This document shows, piece after piece, positions 14,034-19,830 of a DNA stretch of 19,830 bases. Below the pieces are notes generated by a model. That model was not told where the DNA came from. It was given only the letters and a program-made list of their open reading frames with translations, and made no database searches. Made by a program: the position numbers and the translations under genes. Location: positions 1 through 19,830 of the forward strand of contig CAMFPD010000015.1 of NCBI GenBank assembly GCA_945971355.1, written 5' to 3'. Source of the stretch: an uncultured Lachnobacterium sp. GTDB taxonomy: Bacteria > Bacillota > Clostridia > Lachnospirales > Lachnospiraceae. The first letter of the stretch is position 1; each line of letters starts with the position of its first letter.

Positions 14034-15455
14034 ATGAAAAAGAATGCATTTATGGTTATCAGTAGTAATTTGCTCACACTGCTGGTTTCCTTGTTCATGG
14101 GATTTGTTATTCCAAAATATCTTTCTGTAGATGACTATGCATATTATCATATATACCAGTTGTATATTGCATATGCAGGATTTTTTCATCTAGGTTTGGT
14201 TAATGGTATTTATTTGAAGTACGGTCATTTGGATGTGGATGAGCTTCCAGTGAATGATTTCAGAAAATACAGCAGAGCAATGGTGATATTGCAGCTTGGT
14301 ATGGCAGCTCTTTTGTTGGTTATTTTGTTCCTGTTATTCCCAGAGGATAGGAATATAGGAGTGGCTTACGCATTCACAATTGTGAATATTCCACTGATGA
14401 ATATCAAGTGGTTTTATTCATCAATCAATCAGTTTACAAAGCGCTTTGTAATTGACAGTGCTGTGACTTATATGCAGAATGTGCTTCAGTGCGTTATGGT
14501 TGCAGCAGTTATTATATTTAGTCTATATAATTACCTTGTGCTTCTGATAGCGGTTACACTTATCAATTTGATTTGTATGATTGCTGTGATGATCCAGAAC
14601 AAACAGTTTGTGAATGTATTTGCAATTACAAAGGAAGAGACAAAGCCTGACAGAAGTGTTGGAAGCCTGATTAAGGGCGGTTTCTTCTTTATGATTAGTG
14701 AGTTTGTTGCTATTATCATTCTTGGTATAGATAGTATATTTGTTCAGAATTTGTTTACACTTACTGATTTTGCCATGTATTCATTTGCGGTTTCTATTAT
14801 TTCTGTTATGTATACACTTATCAGTACAGTTTCAAATCTGATTTATCCGTATCTGGTTAGAGTGGATGATGATAAGTACGCGAAATACTACACTTTAATG
14901 AGTGATGTGCTGACTTTTGTGGCACTTATGTCCATGCTCGCATTTTATGTGGCTAAGTTCCTTGTTATTCATTGGTTGGACAAGTATGAGGCGAGTCTTT
15001 TTATTGCATCAATTCTTTTCGGAACGGTAATATTTAGAACACTTATTATGCTTGTTTGCGGTAATTATTTCAAGGTTCTCAAGATGACGAAAGAGTACAC
15101 CAAGAATAATTTTTTCTCAATTGTGCTTGCTTTCGTGTTAGATTTTCTTGCATATATAATTTTTAAGGACTGTACTTATATTGCGTATGCAAGTCTATTG
15201 GCTTTTATAATTTGGTATGTTGTTACAGACTTTGTATTTATCAAGAGATTACAGATAGAGAAAAAGACCTGCTTCAACAGGTATTTGTGCATTGCAATAT
15301 GTCTGACATTGTTTTACAGCCTGTTTAGGGTATCAGATATAATAGCATTTGTAATTTATATGATTGTAGCAGCAGTCGTATGTATAGTATGTTTTAGAAA
15401 ACACATAAGGGAGATAGTTAATGGAAAAGATACAGGTGAAAAAGCTGGCAAATAA
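14034..15455 (+). CDS. Wzx-like polysaccharide flippase (MATE/PST-type membrane protein)
   Basis: A 473-residue protein made almost entirely of hydrophobic segments, about 12-14 transmembrane helices, the normal size for Wzx/MurJ-superfamily lipid-linked sugar flippases. The N-terminus (FMVISSNLLTLLVSLFMGFV, then IPKYLSVDDYAYYHIY) is typical: a first helix followed by the P-x-x-L-x-x-x-x-Y/F-x-x-Y/F pattern of polysaccharide transporters. ATG at 14034 is preferred over an in-frame GTG at 13998 because the extra residues are polar and GAAAGG (14016-14021) lies 12 bases before it. It is the first gene of the block started by the promoter at 13947-13975 and overlaps the next gene by 35 bases. 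With an ABC exporter also in the locus, it may flip a lipid-linked single sugar for side chains, like streptococcal GacK; that role is inference. Confidence 0.82.
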   Translation: MKKNAFMVISSNLLTLLVSLFMGFVIPKYLSVDDYAYYHIYQLYIAYAGFFHLGLVNGIYLKYGHLDVDELPVNDFRKYSRAMVILQLGMAALLLVILFLLFPEDRNIGVAYAFTIVNIPLMNIKWFYSSINQFTKRFVIDSAVTYMQNVLQCVMVAAVIIFSLYNYLVLLIAVTLINLICMIAVMIQNKQFVNVFAITKEETKPDRSVGSLIKGGFFFMISEFVAIIILGIDSIFVQNLFTLTDFAMYSFAVSIISVMYTLISTVSNLIYPYLVRVDDDKYAKYYTLMSDVLTFVALMSMLAFYVAKFLVIHWLDKYEASLFIASILFGTVIFRTLIMLVCGNYFKVLKMTKEYTKNNFFSIVLAFVLDFLAYIIFKDCTYIAYASLLAFIIWYVVTDFVFIKRLQIEKKTCFNRYLCIAICLTLFYSLFRVSDIIAFVIYMIVAAVVCIVCFRKHIREIVNGKDTGEKAGK

Positions 15456-17964
15456 AGTAATTGCCCATAAGAAAATTGTTCTTACGATTATTTTGACAAT
15501 GGTGTTTGCAGTATTAGGTGTTCATGAGTATTTTGCATCCTATAGAGATGCCGGAATCATGGAGGTTAAAGTTGAGAACAATTCTGGAAGTATTGGAAAT
15601 ATATGGAATGGGAGAGTTGTAGAGCAGTCATTTACTACAGATGAAGATTTCTATGGTGTTGCACTATTGATGGGAACCTATGGTAAAATAATCAACATTG
15701 GAGAAATACAGGTTACGGTAACTGATGTTGAAACAGGTGAGATTGTTGTTGATGACACAAGAAGAATGGAGTCGATGCAGGATAACACTTATGTATATTT
15801 CGTAAGTGATGAACTGGTTGAGGTGGATGAGGAGAAAGAATTCGTCATCACTATCACAGGTAAAAACATTATGAAAACATGTGCTGTTACTATCTGGGCA
15901 ACTGCGGAAGATGATTACAAGGACGGTGTTTTAAAATATGGTGATGAAGTAATTACAGCTGATTTGTGTTTTTCAATGGTAGAGCATTTCCAAGGGGGAA
16001 TGATGTACCAGGTGTTCGCAAAGCGCCTTATGATTTTGATTATTCTTTGGGCATTTGCTATGCTTCATGTTTTTATGGATATTAAGACCTTGTATAAACA
16101 GATATATAAGTACCGCTGGGTGGTTGCTTTTATGCTCTTTGTTTTCTGTGTACTCAATAAGTTTAATGGCTCTTCATTGGCACAGTATGATTTGTATATT
16201 CAGCAAGGGTTTGGGTCTGAGTTTATTCAGCCGTTATTCGGTGAATCTAGAGATATAAGAAGTGATGAATGGCTTGTTTCTGTTCCGAGAATTATGTCGG
16301 CAGAGTATACAAATTACGGTTTGTACAATGACATAGTAATGGGAACCACACATACGAATATGTCAGCTTCGGGACTGTATCTTAGCTATTCAGCACTTGC
16401 TAAGCCATCTGACTGGGGATACTATTTGTTTGGATCAGAATACGGACTCTCATATGTATGGTGCTTCCACATGATCTTTGGATTTATGTTCTCATATGAG
16501 TTTTGCTATATTTTGGCAAAGAAGAATAAGCTTGTTGCATTTTTTGGTGCCTGCCTTATATGGTTTTCAATGTTTAATATGGAGTGGTCCATTGTTACAT
16601 GGATTTTTGCAGGACAAGCAGCGTTAGTGTTCTTCTATTATTTCATTTCACAGCAAACAATGTGGAAGAAAGTCCTGCTTGGAATAGGAACAGCACTGTT
16701 TGCGGCAGAATTTATTGTAAATCTTTATCCGGCATGGCAGGTGCCAGCGGGTTATGTTTATCTGGGAATTCTTATTTGGATGTTCTTTTCTCAGAAGGAA
16801 TATTGGAAGAACTATAAGTTTAAGGAATGGGCTCTTGCAGTAGTTTGCGTGGTATTTATGATCAGTCTTGTGGCGGCATTTGTATATAATGATTTGGATT
16901 ATATCAGGGAAATTTCCAATACTGTTTACCCAGCAGGGCGAGTTGATTATGGAAGATATAAGCTCTATAATCTTTTTGGATATCTCTCATCAACCTTGTC
17001 ACCATTTATTGAATATAACAATGCCAGTGAGATGGCCTGCTTCTTTAGCTTCTTCCCTGCTTCAATGATTGTTTTCTTCTATGTAATGATTCAGAAGCGC
17101 GGAAAGAGTATGTTGATGTGGTGCCTCACAGTTCCTACAGTATTCCTGACACTGTACTGTACTTTTGAGCTTCCACATAAATTAGTAGAGCTTACTCTTA
17201 TGACTAACTCTACAGCTGTTAGAACAGTGGATATCGTGGGATATGCCAATGTACTTATGCTTATCATTGCTCTGTCTGAGTATGAGACACTAAAGCAGAT
17301 GAAGTGGTATGTTGCGGCACCGATTGTACTTGTTTCAGTAGGAATTGCACTTTTCTACTCTCAGGAGATGAGTAAAAAAGCTGTTCTCGTAAACACGGTA
17401 TTGCTCGCTGTATTTGCAGTAGTTGTTGGAACACTTCTTCTTGCAAATGTGAAGAGGATTACTAGAAACATTGCAATGCTTGCTTTGGCGGCTGTGGTTT
17501 TTGTGACGGGTATGTCATTTAACCCTGTTCAGGTAGGACTTGATCCAATCACAACTAAGCCAGTTGCGGCAGAAATTCAGAAGATTGTGGAGGAGGACCC
17601 AGACGCTAAATGGATAGGTGTAAACAGTAATATCCTGGGTGATTATCTGGTTGCTCTTGGCGCAAAGGCTATAAACTCAACAAACTATGTTCCGAATATG
17701 GATTTCTGGCATTACTTTGATCCAAACGAGACAATGGCAGAGACATACAACAGATATGCTCATCTTACAATTACGACAGCAGACAAGGATTCATCTATTT
17801 CTCTGATGCAGACAGACTGGATTCATCTGAGACTTAATTATGCTCAGCTTGAGGATCTTGGAATCGAGTATTTGTTTAGTACACATAAGCTTAAATCAAG
17901 CCGAGTTGAACTTGAAGAGGTGTATGGAGAGTTAAATGCATATATTTACAAGGTGCATTATTAA
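15421..17964 (+). CDS. large polytopic membrane protein, candidate GT-C glycosyltransferase
   Basis: A protein of 847 residues. One N-terminal helix (~18-36) is followed by a beta-rich segment of ~155 residues likely outside the cell (~40-195), then a long polytopic region (~200-695, roughly a dozen helices) and a soluble C-terminal domain (~700-847). Between the third helix and the next lies a conserved-looking loop with acidic residues (FGESRDIRSDEW; R280, D282, E283), the position where GT-C enzymes carry their catalytic acidic motif. Such enzymes use polyprenyl-phosphate sugars outside the membrane, matching the synthase at 10307 and flippase at 14034. The gene starts inside the end of the flippase gene with AAGGGAG (15407-15413) seven bases upstream. 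I do not recognise the exact family; a YfhO-like or other non-GT membrane protein is the alternative. Confidence 0.7.
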   Translation: MEKIQVKKLANKVIAHKKIVLTIILTMVFAVLGVHEYFASYRDAGIMEVKVENNSGSIGNIWNGRVVEQSFTTDEDFYGVALLMGTYGKIINIGEIQVTVTDVETGEIVVDDTRRMESMQDNTYVYFVSDELVEVDEEKEFVITITGKNIMKTCAVTIWATAEDDYKDGVLKYGDEVITADLCFSMVEHFQGGMMYQVFAKRLMILIILWAFAMLHVFMDIKTLYKQIYKYRWVVAFMLFVFCVLNKFNGSSLAQYDLYIQQGFGSEFIQPLFGESRDIRSDEWLVSVPRIMSAEYTNYGLYNDIVMGTTHTNMSASGLYLSYSALAKPSDWGYYLFGSEYGLSYVWCFHMIFGFMFSYEFCYILAKKNKLVAFFGACLIWFSMFNMEWSIVTWIFAGQAALVFFYYFISQQTMWKKVLLGIGTALFAAEFIVNLYPAWQVPAGYVYLGILIWMFFSQKEYWKNYKFKEWALAVVCVVFMISLVAAFVYNDLDYIREISNTVYPAGRVDYGRYKLYNLFGYLSSTLSPFIEYNNASEMACFFSFFPASMIVFFYVMIQKRGKSMLMWCLTVPTVFLTLYCTFELPHKLVELTLMTNSTAVRTVDIVGYANVLMLIIALSEYETLKQMKWYVAAPIVLVSVGIALFYSQEMSKKAVLVNTVLLAVFAVVVGTLLLANVKRITRNIAMLALAAVVFVTGMSFNPVQVGLDPITTKPVAAEIQKIVEEDPDAKWIGVNSNILGDYLVALGAKAINSTNYVPNMDFWHYFDPNETMAETYNRYAHLTITTADKDSSISLMQTDWIHLRLNYAQLEDLGIEYLFSTHKLKSSRVELEEVYGELNAYIYKVHY

Positions 17965-17974
17965 AAGATAAGCT

Positions 17975-19753
17975 ATGAAAATCACACTTTACAATATTAA
18001 AAAAGGAATCCGCTATTTAAAGCACTATGGTTGGAAGGAATTCAAAATCCGCCTTAGTGAAAAGCGTGAGCCTGATGAAATTTCATATATTGATTGGAAA
18101 CAAAAGCACAGTGTCACACAGGAGGAACTTTCGCGTCAGAAGTTTTTATATAAAAAATGGCTGGCTGAGGGTAAAGCTCCTCTTGTGAGTATTGTTTTAA
18201 ATGCAGATAAATCAGAATGTGGTGAAGCCTGTAAAGGAACAGAACCTGAAGACCGGCTTTTAGCAAGTCTCGAAAAGCAAACCTATCAAAACTATGAGAT
18301 ATGCAGGTGTTTTGATAAAGAAGTTTGCAAGGGAGAATTTGTTGCAGCACTTAATCAAAATGATGAATTGGAGCCGAATGCCTTATTTGAAATGGTAGAG
18401 GTTATTTTAAACGCAAAAGAGCATCATGAAGTGGATGGTTTAAATTTTGGTGTGAAGTCATCAGAGGATGTTGCAAGTATACAATCAGGTGTGCATTGGA
18501 ACGATAGTAAGTCAAAATACAGAGAGTCAGGTGAAATTGATATTGTCTATTCTGATGAAGATATGGAGAATTCAGAGGGAAAGATTGAACCTATGTTCAA
18601 ATCTGATTTTGACCTTGACTTTTTTTATGCTAAAAACTATCTTGGTAATGTAACACTTGTGAGAAAAGACTTGCTGGAGGACTGTAATGCAAGTATGTAC
18701 GATGCCGTGCAAAAGGCAGGACGCATTGTTCATGTGCCAAAGGTGTTATGCCATAGTAAAACACAGGGAAAATCTATCTCTGAAGCAACAGAAGCTGTAA
18801 GTTTAAGAAAGTCTTCCAAGGCAAAACAAACACCGCTTGTGAGTATTATCATTCCGAATAAGGATGAAGTAGATTCGCTAAAAAAATGCATAGACTCTAT
18901 AAAAAAATCTACTTATGAGAACTGTGAAATCATTGTGGTGGAGAACAATAGTACATCTGATGAGATATTCGAGTACTACAAAACTATTGCTACACATAAT
19001 TCTGATGGAAGCATTCCTGAGCTGGCTAATTATGATAAATCTGTTTCGGAGGGTAGCTACTCAAATGTGACTAAAATAGATGTGGTTACATGGAAACCGC
19101 CAAATGCAGGATTTAATTATTCGGCAATCAATAATTATGGAGCTAAGTTTGCAAGCGGAAGCTACCTTTTATTGTTAAACAATGATATTGAGATAATAAC
19201 CCCCGATTGGATTGAGAAAATGCTTGACATCTGTAGTCGAGATGAGGTAGGAATAGTCGGAGGGAAGCTCTACTATCCTGATGACACCATTCAACATGCT
19301 GGAATAGTAGTTGGTGTTGGTGGACATGCCAGAGGTATTGGATCCAATATGCTTACAGGACTTTCGAGATATGACGAGAGCCATTGGGACAAGACCCATG
19401 TGATACGAGAGTGCTCGGCTGTGACAGCAGCCTGCCTTATGATCAAAAAATCTGTATTTGATGAGGTGGGAGGCTTCGAAGAATATCTAACAGTTGCATT
19501 TAATGATGTGGATTTGTGTCTAAAGGTCAGGAAGAAGGGGTATCTCATAGTATTCAATCCAAAGGTTGAAGCATATCACTATGAATCAAAGTCTCGTGGA
19601 CAGGAAGATACGGATGAGAAAGTTCGAAGATTTCAGACAGAGATAGAATATATGCGAACTGAGTGGAATGATATACTTCGATATGGTGACCCGTACTACA
19701 ATCCTGGGTATTCCAGGGTGAAAAATGATTACAGCCTAAATGGAATGTCATAA
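17975..19753 (+). CDS. tandem GT2 protein with decayed first and intact second GT domain
   Basis: A 592-residue paralogue of the other tandem GT2 proteins. Residues 1-65 are the shared linker (IRYLKHYGWKEFKIRL, TQEELSRQK). The first GT2 domain (~68-285) is damaged: the usual IPLYN strand reads VSIVLNAD, and the metal motif DHDD is replaced by N127-Q-N-D, changing both metal-binding aspartates to asparagine, although SDEDM (D194-E-D) remains. The second domain (~287-592) looks fully active: VSIIIPNKD (289-297), NND ending at D404, PDDTIQHAG, FNDVDLC, H535-YES and GDPYYNPG. Polar insertions occur before YSDED and before FNYS. It starts 10 bases after the GT-C-like gene with only a weak ribosome site, so coupling is likely. 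It may act as a one-step transferase or need a partner with a working first domain, such as the reverse-strand gene. Confidence 0.87.
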   Translation: MKITLYNIKKGIRYLKHYGWKEFKIRLSEKREPDEISYIDWKQKHSVTQEELSRQKFLYKKWLAEGKAPLVSIVLNADKSECGEACKGTEPEDRLLASLEKQTYQNYEICRCFDKEVCKGEFVAALNQNDELEPNALFEMVEVILNAKEHHEVDGLNFGVKSSEDVASIQSGVHWNDSKSKYRESGEIDIVYSDEDMENSEGKIEPMFKSDFDLDFFYAKNYLGNVTLVRKDLLEDCNASMYDAVQKAGRIVHVPKVLCHSKTQGKSISEATEAVSLRKSSKAKQTPLVSIIIPNKDEVDSLKKCIDSIKKSTYENCEIIVVENNSTSDEIFEYYKTIATHNSDGSIPELANYDKSVSEGSYSNVTKIDVVTWKPPNAGFNYSAINNYGAKFASGSYLLLLNNDIEIITPDWIEKMLDICSRDEVGIVGGKLYYPDDTIQHAGIVVGVGGHARGIGSNMLTGLSRYDESHWDKTHVIRECSAVTAACLMIKKSVFDEVGGFEEYLTVAFNDVDLCLKVRKKGYLIVFNPKVEAYHYESKSRGQEDTDEKVRRFQTEIEYMRTEWNDILRYGDPYYNPGYSRVKNDYSLNGMS

Positions 19754-19805
19754 ATTGGAAGAAATTGGCAGTTTACAGAAAAAAGGACAATATATAGAAT
19801 TATCT

Positions 19806-19830
19806 CTGTCTCTTATACACATCTGACGCT
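19806..19830. other. Illumina Nextera (Tn5 mosaic end) adapter contamination at contig end
   Basis: Bases 19806-19824 are CTGTCTCTTATACACATCT, the 19-base hyperactive Tn5 mosaic end, and 19825-19830 (GACGCT) continue exactly as in the reverse complement of the Nextera read-1 adapter. This is library-preparation sequence, not genome. The preceding 52 bases (19754-19805) are probably genomic; a TTG at 19755 opens a frame of 17 codons up to the adapter that may be the start of a further gene, but this is too short to call. Confidence 0.95.

Noticed and set aside
19806..19824. Natural Tn5/IS50 end as a mobile element
   Set aside because: The 19 bases are the engineered mosaic end and are followed by Nextera adapter bases, not by transposon sequence.

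Overview
The window looks like the end of a contig from an AT-rich, low-GC Gram-positive anaerobe, most likely a clostridium of the family Lachnospiraceae (Butyrivibrio/Pseudobutyrivibrio/Roseburia type). This placement is inference. It rests on AGGAG-like ribosome sites, sigma-A type promoters, and the style of the very large multidomain family-2 glycosyltransferases (GT2). Almost everything visible belongs to one cell-surface polysaccharide (probably rhamnan-like) locus. The last 25 bases are not genomic: they match the Illumina Nextera transposase adapter, so real sequence stops at about 19805.

Layout. (1) 3-683: 3' end of an ABC-transporter ATPase of the Wzt type, with its C-terminal glycan-recognition domain. 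(2) 685-5259: a 1524-residue protein joining a methyltransferase-like domain, a kinase-like domain, a short coiled coil, beta domains and two GT2 domains. (3) 5297-6604: secreted N-acetylmuramoyl-L-alanine amidase with C-terminal repeats. (4) 6650-9289: a second tandem-GT2 enzyme with paired beta domains. (5) An internal promoter at 9353-9381, then three smaller GT2 genes: 9430-10266, 10307-11245 (membrane-anchored polyprenyl-phosphate sugar synthase type) and 11249-12169 (rhamnosyltransferase type). (6) A bidirectional terminator between convergent genes. (7) 12258-13922, the only reverse-strand gene: a tandem-GT2 protein whose second domain has decayed. (8) A divergent promoter pair with overlapping -35 boxes at 13929-13975. 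(9) A Wzx-like flippase (14034-15455), a large polytopic GT-C-like protein (15421-17964), and a tandem-GT2 protein whose first domain has decayed (17975-19753).

How the parts may work together (inference). Cytoplasmic tandem GT2 enzymes would build a backbone on a lipid carrier, which the Wzt-type ABC exporter recognises and exports. The protein at 685-5259 has the module order of an E. coli WbdD-type chain terminator (methyltransferase, kinase, coiled coil) fused to a two-domain polymerase, and it directly follows wzt. A separate side-chain route may use the polyprenyl-phosphate sugar synthase (10307), the flippase (14034) and the GT-C-like protein (15421), as in streptococcal Gac/Scc systems. 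The secreted amidase would act on the peptidoglycan to which such polymers are usually attached.
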